Positions 7,576 to 16,292 of a DNA stretch of 64,000 nt are shown here, in pieces (the first letter of the stretch is position 1; each line of letters opens with the position of its first letter). The DNA lies in contig NZ_RCVR01000007.1 in NCBI RefSeq assembly GCF_016107305.1, positions 62,001-126,000 on the forward strand, given 5' to 3'. Under the pieces are notes generated by a model. That model did not search any database. It saw only the letters and a program-made list of their open reading frames with translations, and was not told the DNA's origin. The DNA comes from Roseomonas sp. KE2513 (GTDB lineage Bacteria > Pseudomonadota > Alphaproteobacteria > Acetobacterales > Acetobacteraceae). The position numbers were made by a program, and so were the translations under genes.

Positions 7576-8736
7576 ATGGCCACGCTGAACCTTCCGACCG
7601 CCGCCGGCACGGTGGAGGCCTATACCACCGGCACGCCCGGCAATTTTGCGACGGCGAAGCCGCCTTATCCGCGCGTCGCCTATGCCGCGGCCCATGTCGT
7701 GGCCGACCCGCTCGCGGAGCAGGATCCCTGGCTGGACGCGAAGGTGGATTGGGACCGCACCATCGCCTTCCGACGACATCTCTGGTCGCTCGGCCTTGGC
7801 GTTGCCGAGGCCATGGACACGGCGCAGCGCGGCATGGGCCTCGACTGGGCCGGGGCGCAGGAACTAATCCGCCGCTCCCTCGACGCCGCGCGCGACTTCC
7901 CGGACGCCTTCATCGCCAGCGGCGCCGGCACGGACCACCTGGCCCCTGGGCCCGACGTGACGGTGGACGACGTCATCCGCGCCTATGAGGAGCAGTGCGA
8001 GGCGGTGGAGGGGATGGGCGGGCGCATCATCCTCATGGCCTCCCGCGCGCTGGCCAAGGCTGCGAAATCCCCGGCGGACTACGTGCGCGTCTATGACCGC
8101 GTGCTCTCCTCCGTGCGCCAGCCCGTCATCATCCACTGGCTCGGTGAGATGTTCGACCCGGCGCTGGAGGGCTACTGGGGCCACCACGACCATATGCAGG
8201 CCATGGAGGTGGCGCTGGAGGTGATCGCCGCCCATGCGGACAAGGTGGATGGCGTGAAGATCTCGCTTCTCGACGATCGGAAGGAGGTCTCGATGCGCCG
8301 CCGTCTGCCGAAGGGCGTGCGCATGTACACGGGCGACGACTTCAACTACGCCGAGTTGATCGCGGGCGATGCCGAGGGCCATTCGGACGCGCTGCTCGGC
8401 ATTTTCGACCCGATCGCGCCCGCGGTGGGCGGCGCGCTGGCCGCGCTGTCGCGGAATGATCTCTCCACCTTTCACGAGATCCTGACGCCGACGGTCCCGC
8501 TCTCCCGCCACATCTTCAAGTCGCCCACGCGCTTCTACAAGACGGGCGTGGTTTTCATGGCCTGGCTGAACGGCCACCAGGATCATTTCGCGATGATTGG
8601 CGGGCAGCAATCCACCCGCTCCATCCAGCACTTCGCCGAGTTGTTCCGGCTTGCTGACAAGGCCGGGCTGCTCTCCGATCCGGAACGCGCCGCGTCCCGA
8701 ATGAGGACATTCCTCGCCCTTCACGGGGTGGCGTGA
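7576..8736 (+). CDS. Dihydrodipicolinate-synthase-like protein (DUF993 family)
   Basis: A 386-residue protein starting MATLNLPTAAGTVEAY, 1 bp after the preceding stop. Sequence blocks such as IAFRRHLWSLGLGVAEAMDT, QPVIIHWLGEMFDPALEGYW, VDGVKISLLDDRKEVSMRR and MAWLNGHQDHFAMIGGQQ match the DUF993 group, a TIM-barrel branch related to DHDPS/NAL aldolases. The Lys in DGVKIS is a candidate Schiff-base lysine by analogy. It probably cleaves or dehydrates the product of the upstream dehydrogenase; the reaction is unproven. Confidence 0.88.
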   Translation: MATLNLPTAAGTVEAYTTGTPGNFATAKPPYPRVAYAAAHVVADPLAEQDPWLDAKVDWDRTIAFRRHLWSLGLGVAEAMDTAQRGMGLDWAGAQELIRRSLDAARDFPDAFIASGAGTDHLAPGPDVTVDDVIRAYEEQCEAVEGMGGRIILMASRALAKAAKSPADYVRVYDRVLSSVRQPVIIHWLGEMFDPALEGYWGHHDHMQAMEVALEVIAAHADKVDGVKISLLDDRKEVSMRRRLPKGVRMYTGDDFNYAELIAGDAEGHSDALLGIFDPIAPAVGGALAALSRNDLSTFHEILTPTVPLSRHIFKSPTRFYKTGVVFMAWLNGHQDHFAMIGGQQSTRSIQHFAELFRLADKAGLLSDPERAASRMRTFLALHGVA

Positions 8737-9554
8737 TGGGTGCGCCGGGACCGCTGTCCCTCAACACCGTCACGGTGAAGGAGCGCTGGGACCTACGCGA
8801 GTGCATCGAGGGCTGCGCGCGCCATGGAATCCCCGGTATCTCCCCCTGGCGCGACGTGCTCCAGGCCATGGGCGTGGAGGCGGCTGCGCGCGCGATCCGC
8901 GATGCCGGGCTGTCCGTCTCCGGCCTCTGCCGTGGCGGCATGTTCCCGGCGGCGGACGCTGTGGGCCGTGCCGCGGCCATCGAGGACAACCGCCGCGCCA
9001 TCGCGGAGGCGCACGCGATCGGTGCCGCCTGCCTCGTCATGGTCTGCGGCGGGTTGCCGCCGGGCTCGAAGGATATCGAGGGCGCGCGCGTCATGGTGCG
9101 GGACGGGCTGCACGCCATCATGGAGGATGCGCGCGCCGCCGGCGTTACCATCGCACTCGAGCCGCTGCACCCGATGACCTGCGCCGACCGCAGCGTGCTC
9201 TCCACGCTCGCCCAGGCACTCGACCTCTGTGACGAGCTGGGCGCGGGCAGCGGTATCGCTCTCGATGTCTATCATGTCTGGTGGGATCCGGCGCTGCGGG
9301 CGCAGCTGGCGCGGGCAGGAGCGCGCATCGCCGCCTTCCACGTCTGTGACTGGCTGGTGCCCACGACCGACACCGTCTTCGACCGCGGCCTGCCCGGGGA
9401 GGGGGTGATCGACATCCCCACGATCCGCGCGATGGTCGAGGCCGGCGGCTATCGCGGCCACACGGAGGTGGAGGTGCTCTCCCGCCGCTGGTGGGCCGCC
9501 GATCCGGACGAGGTGCTGCGTGAAATGAAGCGGCGGCACGCCACGGCCTGCTAG
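8736..9554 (+). CDS. Sugar phosphate isomerase/epimerase family (AP-endonuclease-2 TIM barrel)
   Basis: A 272-residue xylose-isomerase-like TIM-barrel protein. The ATG at 8736 overlaps the previous stop by one base (TGATG). Metal-binding regions typical of the family are GVTIALEPLHPM (Glu), GIALDVYHVWWD (Asp, His), IAAFHVCDWLVP (His) and GHTEVEVLS (Glu). Such proteins isomerise or epimerise sugars or keto-inositols with a divalent metal. Translational coupling with the upstream DUF993 gene suggests consecutive steps in one pathway. Confidence 0.9.
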   Translation: MGAPGPLSLNTVTVKERWDLRECIEGCARHGIPGISPWRDVLQAMGVEAAARAIRDAGLSVSGLCRGGMFPAADAVGRAAAIEDNRRAIAEAHAIGAACLVMVCGGLPPGSKDIEGARVMVRDGLHAIMEDARAAGVTIALEPLHPMTCADRSVLSTLAQALDLCDELGAGSGIALDVYHVWWDPALRAQLARAGARIAAFHVCDWLVPTTDTVFDRGLPGEGVIDIPTIRAMVEAGGYRGHTEVEVLSRRWWAADPDEVLREMKRRHATAC

Positions 9555-9588
9555 TCTGCGCGACACAAGACTTGGAGGAACGACAGGA

Positions 9589-10560
9589 ATGACCATTGCC
9601 CGACGGACCTTTCTCGCCAGCGCCGCGGGGCTCGCGGCCCTGCCTGCGTGGGCGCAGGACTGGACGCCGCCACGCCCCATCCGTTTCGTCGTTCCCTTCG
9701 CCGCCGGCGGGGCCACCGATGTCGTGGCCCGCGTGCTGGCGGATCGCATGGGCGAGAAGCTGGGCCAGCCCGTGGTGGTGGAGAACCGCGCGGGATCGGG
9801 CGGCAACATCGGCGTGGAGAACGTGGTGCGCGCGCCTGCCGACGGCACCGTCATCCTCATGGGCACGACGGGCACGCTGACGATCAATCAGCACCTTTAC
9901 AACAACATGGGCTTCGATCCCGTGCGGGACCTCGCGCCCATCTCCATGGCCTTCGCGACCGATCACGTGTTGATCGTCGGCCCGAACGTGCCGGCCCGCA
10001 CCGCGCAGGAATTCATCGCCTGGCTGCGCGAGAACCCGGGCAAGGCGAGCTTCGGCTCCGCCGGCTCCGGTTCCTCCACGCATATGGTGGCCGAGCTGTT
10101 CCGCTCGGCCGCGAAGGTGGAGGTGACGCATGTGCCCTATCGCGGCAGCGCGCCGGCGCTGAACGACACCGTCGCCGGCAACGTGCAGTTCATGCTCGAC
10201 CAGTTGCCCTCCGCCATTGGCCAGATCCAGGGCGGCCGCGTGCGCGCGCTGGCCACCACCGGCCCGCGCCGCACCGCGCAGCTGCCGGAGGTGCCGACGA
10301 TGAAGGAGATCGGCCTGCCGGATGCCGAAGCCACCTCCTGGGGCGCGGTCATGGCCCCGCAGGGCACGCCGGCCGCGGCTATTGCGCGAATGAATGCGGT
10401 GCTGCGCGAGGCCCTGGCCGATCCCGCGATCCAGGCGCGCTTGGTTGCGGCCGGAGCGGACGCGGTTTCCTCCACCCCCGGGGAGCTGTCGCAAAAGATG
10501 GTGCAGGAGGCGGCGACCTGGGGCCGGGTGGTGCGCGATGCCCGGATCACCGTGAACTAG
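9589..10560 (+). CDS. Bug/TctC-family periplasmic solute-binding protein
   Basis: A 323-residue exported protein with signal peptide MTIARRTFLASAAGLAALPA ending at WAQD. Family blocks: PIRFVVPFAAGGATDVVARV, VVVENRAGSGGNIG, FGSAGSGSSTHMVAELF, THVPYRGSAPALNDTVAG and GAVMAPQGTPAAAIARM. It follows the isomerase gene by 34 bp with a GGAGGAACGACAGG ribosome site, and is the last gene of the TetR-controlled module. It is therefore the likely receptor for that module's substrate. The matching membrane subunits are absent here. Confidence 0.94.
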   Translation: MTIARRTFLASAAGLAALPAWAQDWTPPRPIRFVVPFAAGGATDVVARVLADRMGEKLGQPVVVENRAGSGGNIGVENVVRAPADGTVILMGTTGTLTINQHLYNNMGFDPVRDLAPISMAFATDHVLIVGPNVPARTAQEFIAWLRENPGKASFGSAGSGSSTHMVAELFRSAAKVEVTHVPYRGSAPALNDTVAGNVQFMLDQLPSAIGQIQGGRVRALATTGPRRTAQLPEVPTMKEIGLPDAEATSWGAVMAPQGTPAAAIARMNAVLREALADPAIQARLVAAGADAVSSTPGELSQKMVQEAATWGRVVRDARITVN

Positions 10561-10566
10561 GCGGGA

Positions 10567-12708
10567 TCAGCGGGCGTAGTCGCCCACCGCGCGCCGGGCC
10601 GCGTCCTCGCGCCCGGCGCGCGTCACCTCCCAGAGCGGGTTGTCCACGGCCAGCCGCTGCCCGCCGTCGCGCTGCACCGGCCGGAACACGGCCGTGCCGT
10701 TGCCGCGCGAGTTCGTGCCGAAGAGCGAGAGCGGCACGCGCACGTAGATTCCCTTGTCGAAGGAGCCCTCTCCGAAGCGGGAGAAGGGCACGTTGGTGAA
10801 GGTGGCGAAGCCGCCGACCTCCACGCCGCTGTCGAAGCGCCGGCCCATCTCGATCGTCGCGCCCCAGTCGCCTGCCAGGTAGCGGCCGGCGCGCAGGATG
10901 CCGTAAAGGTTCCAGAAGGGCAGGTCGGCGTAGAGCGAGACGTGCCCCGTCGCCACGCCGTAGCGGCGGAAGCCGAAGAGGCCGTCGGTCGCGCGTTGCT
11001 GCACGAGGTTGAGGTCGAGGCCCAGCGCGAAGCCCCGGTTCACCGGGCGCCAGAGCACCTCGGACGAGACGCCGCCGAACATCGGTTCCAGCAGCCCGGC
11101 GCTGGCGCGGGCGAAGACATCCGGCGTCAGGTTCCAGATCCCCTCGGCGTAGAGGCCGGGGATCGAAGTCTTTCCGTCCCGCGCGTAGAGCGCGTAGTCG
11201 CTGCGCACATGCGGCAGCTTGCTGTCCGAGGGCAGGCCGCGGTCGAGATTGCCGAAGACTGCCTGCTGCAAGGCGCCCGACAGGCTGTAGGCGCCCCACT
11301 CCACCCGCCCGCCCGCGGCGGCCGCGCCCTGGTAGCGCAGCGTGCGGCTGGGATCGCCGAGCTGCAGGTTCAGGCGGGGTTCCAGCACCCAGTCGAAATG
11401 CGGCCCGGGCTCGGCATAGGCCTCGGGCCATGGTGCGCCCTTGGCGGGGAAGAGGGTGGTGGCGGACCAGGCCTCCTCCGGGCTGCCGAGACCGGCGCGG
11501 GGTGCCGCGTTCTCCACGGTCCGGCGCGGCACCATCAGCGAGGCCGTCTCAATCCCGGCTTGCCACCAGGAGAGGCGGATCGCCTCGACCTCCGGCGGGA
11601 GAATGCCGTTGACCGCGCGCAGCACGCGGGAGGCGACCTGGGGCAGGGTGCGGAAATCCCCCTCGGCCACCGCGATCCGCGCCTCCACCCCTCGTTCCTC
11701 ATAGGCGAGGGGGCGGAAGCCCGCGGCGCGCAGGGCGGCGAAGACGGCCGTGGCGCGGCCATGCTCATCGCCCCCGTTCTCGTGTCGGTGGGTGGCGCGC
11801 GCGGGCATGGCCGGCAGGGGGCGCAGCGGCGTGGCGGCGGGCGGGTTTGCCGCGTCCATCCGGAGCGAGATGCGGGCCATCAGGTCCGTCCCGTGCACGA
11901 AGGAGAGGGCGGCGTCCACGTACTCGCCCGACCATTGCAGGCCGAGGTTGACGGGGCTCTCGGCCAAGCCCCTCAGCGGGCCGCGGCGCACGGGATAGCC
12001 GCCGCGCTCGTCCCGCAAGGCGTCGCCGGACCACTCGATCTTGGCGCGCAGGCCGTCCACCTCGCCCCAGGGCGTGTCGAAGCGGGGCAGGCTGTATTCC
12101 AGGCCGCCGAAAAGGGCCGTGTTCTCGCCCCGGAAGAAGTCCAGCCGCAGCGTGCCGCCGCGCCCGATGCTGCGGGGGCGCACGCGGAAGGATTCGGAGA
12201 TCTCGGTCAGCGGGTTCGTCACGTCGCCCCGCGTGCCCAGCCGCCCGAAGCCGAGGCCGAGCGTGAAATCCGCCGGCCCCCAGCGGCGGGAGGCCACCAC
12301 GTATTCCCCGCCATAGAGGCCGGTGCCGATGAGGTCCTGCAGGCCCACCGCCACGGCAGGCGTCCAGGCCCCCTCCTCCAGCAGGCGCAGCTTGAGGTCG
12401 AAGGAGCGGTCGGTGGTGGTGCCGCGGCCGGTGGTGGCGTTCAGGCGCTCCGTCAGGCGGAAGGTGGTCTCCAGGAAGGGCAGGGCCTGGAAATTGGCGA
12501 AGAAGAACCGGCGCTGGTGGCGTAGCGTGGCGCCGGCCTCCAGGGTTCCGTCCTCGCGGAAGCGGGCGTTACGCATCTCGATGAGGCCGGCCCCGCCGAA
12601 GTCGCTTCCGGTGGCCGGCACCTCCTCCGCCCGGGCTGCCGCGGGAAGGGCCAGAGGGGCGGCCAACAGGGCGAGCAGGAGGACGGCGGGCCTGGCGGCA
12701 CGCGTCAT
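10567..12708 (-). CDS. YjbH-like (DUF940) exopolysaccharide-associated outer-membrane protein
   Basis: A 713-residue exported protein. The signal peptide ends AAARAEE and is followed by the family's opening motif ATGSDFGGAGLIEMRNARF. The remainder is rich in alternating beta-strand patterns, as in the large barrel-forming lipoprotein YjbH, for example LRLDFFRGENTALFGGLEYS, ARASAGLLEPMFGGVSSEV and GDWGATIEMGRRFDSGVEVG. YjbH proteins accompany capsule or exopolysaccharide export. No other yjb-type gene is near, so this is an isolated copy. Unlike E. coli YjbH I see no lipobox Cys in the signal peptide. It converges with the Bug gene (6 bp). Confidence 0.85.
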   Translation of the reverse strand: MTRAARPAVLLLALLAAPLALPAAARAEEVPATGSDFGGAGLIEMRNARFREDGTLEAGATLRHQRRFFFANFQALPFLETTFRLTERLNATTGRGTTTDRSFDLKLRLLEEGAWTPAVAVGLQDLIGTGLYGGEYVVASRRWGPADFTLGLGFGRLGTRGDVTNPLTEISESFRVRPRSIGRGGTLRLDFFRGENTALFGGLEYSLPRFDTPWGEVDGLRAKIEWSGDALRDERGGYPVRRGPLRGLAESPVNLGLQWSGEYVDAALSFVHGTDLMARISLRMDAANPPAATPLRPLPAMPARATHRHENGGDEHGRATAVFAALRAAGFRPLAYEERGVEARIAVAEGDFRTLPQVASRVLRAVNGILPPEVEAIRLSWWQAGIETASLMVPRRTVENAAPRAGLGSPEEAWSATTLFPAKGAPWPEAYAEPGPHFDWVLEPRLNLQLGDPSRTLRYQGAAAAGGRVEWGAYSLSGALQQAVFGNLDRGLPSDSKLPHVRSDYALYARDGKTSIPGLYAEGIWNLTPDVFARASAGLLEPMFGGVSSEVLWRPVNRGFALGLDLNLVQQRATDGLFGFRRYGVATGHVSLYADLPFWNLYGILRAGRYLAGDWGATIEMGRRFDSGVEVGGFATFTNVPFSRFGEGSFDKGIYVRVPLSLFGTNSRGNGTAVFRPVQRDGGQRLAVDNPLWEVTRAGREDAARRAVGDYAR

Positions 12709-12716
12709 GGATGACT

Positions 12717-12745
12717 TTGTTGCTCCCGATTTTGTGATCTATTGG
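12717..12745 (+). promoter_or_regulatory. Candidate promoter for the DUF1028/P1-peptidase pair
   Basis: TTGTTG (12717-12722), a 17-bp spacer and TATTGG (12740-12745) lie in an AT-richer stretch of the divergent gap, about 95 bp before the DUF1028 start. Only a weak consensus match. Confidence 0.25.
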
Positions 12746-12840
12746 TCATGTGCTTCGGGCGAAGGCAAGCGCGAACCCACCACCTCTGCGCGTAACGAGT
12801 GGGATGGACACCCGCCGGACACGCTCCCAGGATCCCGGCC

Positions 12841-13524
12841 ATGACCTTCTCGCTCCTCGGCCGCTGCGCCCGGACCGGTCAGATCGGCGCGGCGGGCGCT
12901 ACCTCGGATATCGGGGTGGGGGCGCGCATTCAGCACGTCGCGGGCGGGGGCGGGGCGGTGCTCACGCAGCACCGGACGGACCCGCGCCTCGGCCCGCGTG
13001 GCCTGGCTCTGCTGAGGAGCGGCTGCTCGGCCGTGGAGACAGTAGCGGCGCTGGTCGCCTCCACCGCCCATGCGGAATGGCGCCAACTCGCGGCGCTCGA
13101 TGCCGCGGGGCGCACCGCGCACCACCACGGCGCTCGCGTGAAGCCCGCCCGCGCCGCAGCCCATGGGCGGGATTGCGTGGCTACCGGCAACATCCTCTCG
13201 AACGAGGCGGTGCCCGAGGCCATGCGGCGCGCCTTCGAGGCCGAGCCGGATGCGCCGCTCGGCGACCGTCTGCTCGCGGCGCTGGTCGCCGGGGAGGCGG
13301 CGGGCGGCGAGCACGGACCGGTCCTCTCCGCCGTGCTGGAGGTGCATGGCGGGCACGATTTTGCCCTGGCCGATCTTCGCGTGGACCGCGCGGCGGCGCC
13401 CATCGCGGAGCTGGCGGGTCTATGGCGCGACTACGCGCCGAAGATCGATGAGTTCGTCCTCCGCGCGACCGATCCCGACCGGGCGCGCGGCGGCGCCTCC
13501 GGCGGTCTGGAGATTTCCGCATGA
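12841..13524 (+). CDS. DUF1028 family protein (Ntn-hydrolase-like)
   Basis: A 227-residue protein starting MTFSLLGRCARTGQIGAAGA, the typical DUF1028 opening. Thr2 would become the N-terminus after Met removal, consistent with the family's placement among Ntn-hydrolase folds; nucleophile status is inference. Later blocks GLALLRSGCSAVETVAAL, GRDCVATGNILSNEAVPEAM and GHDFALADLRVD fit the family. I chose the ATG at 12841 over an upstream in-frame ATG at 12799 because it matches the family start. Its stop overlaps the P1-peptidase start (ATGA), so the two are translationally coupled. Confidence 0.85.
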   Translation: MTFSLLGRCARTGQIGAAGATSDIGVGARIQHVAGGGGAVLTQHRTDPRLGPRGLALLRSGCSAVETVAALVASTAHAEWRQLAALDAAGRTAHHHGARVKPARAAAHGRDCVATGNILSNEAVPEAMRRAFEAEPDAPLGDRLLAALVAGEAAGGEHGPVLSAVLEVHGGHDFALADLRVDRAAAPIAELAGLWRDYAPKIDEFVLRATDPDRARGGASGGLEISA

Positions 13525-14585
13525 AGCGCCGCGAGATCGCCGGCCTCGGTGCTGCCCTTGCCGCCAACACCCTCGACGCGGGAGCCGCTATGGCCCAGGA
13601 CGCCCCACGCCCCCCGATGGGCGGCGCCATCACCGAGGTGCCGGGCATCCGCGTCGGCCATTTCACCGAGACGCGCCGCCCGACCGGCTGCACCGTCATC
13701 CTCGCGGAGGAGGGGGCAACCGCCGGGGTGGATGTGCGCGGCGCCGCCCCCGGCACGCGGGAGACCGACCTGCTGAACCCCGCCAACCTCGTGGAGAAGG
13801 TTCACGCCGTCCTTCTCTCCGGCGGCTCCGCCTTCGGATTGGAGGCGGCGACCGGCGTGGTGCGCTGGCTGGAGGAGCGCGGCATCGGCTATCCCGCCGG
13901 TCCCGCGCGGGTGCCGATCGTGCCAGCGGCCATCCTGTTCGACCTCTCCGTAGGGGACCACCGCATCCGCCCCGACGCTGCCGCCGGCTACGCCGCCTGC
14001 GAGGCCGCGCGGGGCGAGGCTCCGGCGGAGGGAAGCGTCGGCGCCGGCACGGGCGCGACCGTCGGCAAGCTCTTCGGCATGGCGCGGGCGATGAAGGGTG
14101 GCGTCGGCACCGCCTCGCTCAAGGTCGGCGCGATCACCGTGGGAGCCATCGTCGCGGTGAACGCGGTGGGCGACGTGATCGAGCCCGGCACGGGGCGTAT
14201 CCTGGCCGGCGCGCGCGACCCGGAGGGCCGCCGGCCCTTCGGCACGACCGCCGCCCTGCTGCGCGGCGAGCTTCCGCCGCCCATGCAGGCGGGAATGGCG
14301 ACCACGATCGGCGTGGTGGCGACCGATGCCGCGCTGACCAAGGCGCAGTGCCAGCGCCTCGCCGGCGCCGCGCATGACGGTTTCGCCCGGACCATCGACC
14401 CCTCCCACACCATGTCGGACGGCGACACGGTCTTCGCGCTTTCCACAGGCAGGAGCGGGCTGCCGGGGAACATGATGGCCCTCGGCGCCATCGTGCCGCA
14501 GGTGATGGCGGCGGCCGTGCTGCGGGCGGTGATGGCGGCGAAGGGAATCGCGCCCAGCCCGCCCGGGATGTCGGAGCTGGGCTAG
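13521..14585 (+). CDS. P1-family (DmpA/NylC-type) exported aminopeptidase/amidohydrolase
   Basis: A 354-residue self-processing Ntn-type hydrolase. The N-terminus (MKRREIAGLGAALAANTL, ending GAAMAQD) looks like an export signal. Family blocks: ITEVPGIRVGHFTE, VHAVLLSGGSAFGLEAATGV, EGSVGAGTGATVGKLFG, GIVAVNAVGD-like IVAVNAVGDVI and SDGDTVFALSTG. The self-cleavage region reads GMATTIGVVATDAALTK with Thr at 261-262. In NylC-type members the residue before the nucleophilic Thr is usually Asn; here it is Ala260. Coupled to the DUF1028 gene and convergent with the phosphatase gene (3-bp gap). Confidence 0.9.
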   Translation: MKRREIAGLGAALAANTLDAGAAMAQDAPRPPMGGAITEVPGIRVGHFTETRRPTGCTVILAEEGATAGVDVRGAAPGTRETDLLNPANLVEKVHAVLLSGGSAFGLEAATGVVRWLEERGIGYPAGPARVPIVPAAILFDLSVGDHRIRPDAAAGYAACEAARGEAPAEGSVGAGTGATVGKLFGMARAMKGGVGTASLKVGAITVGAIVAVNAVGDVIEPGTGRILAGARDPEGRRPFGTTAALLRGELPPPMQAGMATTIGVVATDAALTKAQCQRLAGAAHDGFARTIDPSHTMSDGDTVFALSTGRSGLPGNMMALGAIVPQVMAAAVLRAVMAAKGIAPSPPGMSELG

Positions 14586-14588
14586 GGT

Positions 14589-16115
14589 CTATCCTGGCAG
14601 GAGGGCGGATCGCCCGGCCTCCACGACGAAGCGGCGCTGCGTCGAGAGCCCGGTGTCGCGGTCCCGGACGTCGTCGATGGCCCGCAGCTCCGCCGTGGCC
14701 GTTTCCGGGGTGAGGGTCATCATGAGATAGCCGCGCGCGCTGCCGTTCGCGTGGGCGATGTGCGGGTCGGCCGGGTAGCTCTCGCGGTAGCGGCCGCCCT
14801 GGCTGGTGATGGAAGTTCCCGTGAACTCCACGGCCACGGGGGGCGTCTCCGGCCGGTCGAAGTCGGGGCGCAGCTCCGCCACGAGATGCGCGTGGATGTC
14901 GCCGCCGATGACCAGCGGGTTCGGCGCGCGGCTGGCCGCGAGGTCCCCCAGCAGGCGCGCGCGGGCGGCGGGATAGCCGTCCCAGCCGTCGGTCCAGTAG
15001 GTGACGGGGGTTCGCATCGTACCAAGGCGGGCCATGCGCGTCTGCTGCGCGAGGACGGTCCAGCGCGCCCTCGCGCCGCCCAGACCCTCGCGGAGCCACG
15101 CCTCCTGCGCGGGGCCGAGCATGGAGCGGGCGGGATCGTCCAGCTCGGCGCAGGCCTCCCGCGAGACGTAGCCGCCACCGCCGCGCCCCGGTCGCTGGCA
15201 GGCCTGGTAGGCGCGGTACTGCCGGTCGTCCAGGATGTGGAAGCCCGCGAGGTCGCCGAAGCCGGCGCGGCGGTAGATCCGCGCACTCGCCCCGTCCGGC
15301 CGGGCAGAGAGGGGGAGCGGCATGTGCTCCCAGAAGGCCTTGTAGGCCGCGGCACGGCGCGCGAGGAAAGCCGCGCCTTCCTCCATCTCGCCGCGGTCGG
15401 CGGCGTAGTCGTTGCTCACCTCGTGGTCGTCCCAGGTGACGAGCCAGGGGCAGGCGCGGTGCATCGCCTGAAGGTCGGGGTCGGTCTTGTAGAGGGCGTA
15501 GCGGTCCCGGTAGCCCTCCAGGTCCCGAGCGCTCGGCCCCTCGTGGCTGCGCACGAGGTTGCGGCCCCAGGAAGCCTCGTAGATGTAGTCGCCGAGGAAG
15601 ACAACGAGGTCCGGGTTCTCCGCCAGCATGTGGCGATAGGCGCCGTAGTAGCCCTGCTCGTATTGCTGGCAGGAGGCCACGGCGAAGCGAAGGCGCGCGG
15701 GCAGGGTGCCGGGCCGGGGGGCGGTGCGCGTACGGGCCGTGCCGCTCTCGGCACCGAGGGCGGTGAATCGGTACCAGTACGGGCGGTCCGGATCGAGGCC
15801 GGTGACCTCGACGTGAACGGAATGCGCGTCCTCCGCCACGGCCATCACGCGGCCGCGGCGGACCACGTCGCGCAAGCCCTCGTCACGCGCCACCACCCAG
15901 TCCACCGGCACGGGCGCGGGCGTCATGCCGCCGCCCTGCCAGCGCGTGGCTAGGCGGGTCCAGAGAACCACCAAATCGGCGCCCGGCTCGCCCGAGGCGA
16001 CGCCGAGGGCGAAGGGGTAATCATCCGCCCGCGCGGGGAGGTGGCCGAGCAGCGCCAGGCCCGGCATGGCCATCCCGGCCCGCAGCAGGCCGCGCCGGGT
16101 AAGGAGGAGGGTCAT
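14589..16115 (-). CDS. PhoD-like alkaline phosphatase, Tat-exported
   Basis: A 508-residue metallophosphoesterase. The N-terminus MTLLLTRRGLLRAGMAMPGL is a twin-arginine signal ending LPARADD. A fibronectin-like N-terminal domain (GVASGEPGADLVVLWTRL) precedes the catalytic domain, with metal motifs VFLGDYIYEASWG, VTWDDHEVSNDYAADRG, IGGDIHAHLVAEL and FHILDDRQYRAY. PhoD enzymes release phosphate from phosphodiesters and monoesters in the periplasm using Ca/Fe. The ATG at 16113-16115 has AGGAGG-type bases immediately upstream on the sense strand only weakly, but it is the start that gives a proper Tat signal. No PHO box was recognised. Confidence 0.92.
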   Translation of the reverse strand: MTLLLTRRGLLRAGMAMPGLALLGHLPARADDYPFALGVASGEPGADLVVLWTRLATRWQGGGMTPAPVPVDWVVARDEGLRDVVRRGRVMAVAEDAHSVHVEVTGLDPDRPYWYRFTALGAESGTARTRTAPRPGTLPARLRFAVASCQQYEQGYYGAYRHMLAENPDLVVFLGDYIYEASWGRNLVRSHEGPSARDLEGYRDRYALYKTDPDLQAMHRACPWLVTWDDHEVSNDYAADRGEMEEGAAFLARRAAAYKAFWEHMPLPLSARPDGASARIYRRAGFGDLAGFHILDDRQYRAYQACQRPGRGGGGYVSREACAELDDPARSMLGPAQEAWLREGLGGARARWTVLAQQTRMARLGTMRTPVTYWTDGWDGYPAARARLLGDLAASRAPNPLVIGGDIHAHLVAELRPDFDRPETPPVAVEFTGTSITSQGGRYRESYPADPHIAHANGSARGYLMMTLTPETATAELRAIDDVRDRDTGLSTQRRFVVEAGRSALLPG

Positions 16116-16292
16116 GGAAGCGGCCTCGCCGTCGCCTGGAACGCGCGCATTCTGTCGCGGAAGGGCGCCCGCGCCCAGGCCCGGCCCCTTGGCGGCCGGG
16201 CGGGTGCGGGGCGATGATCCCGTGCCGCGCCTGGATGCGGCGGGGTGGCCGGAATGGTGGCTGCCCGGACGAGGCCTGGGGGAACGATCAGG

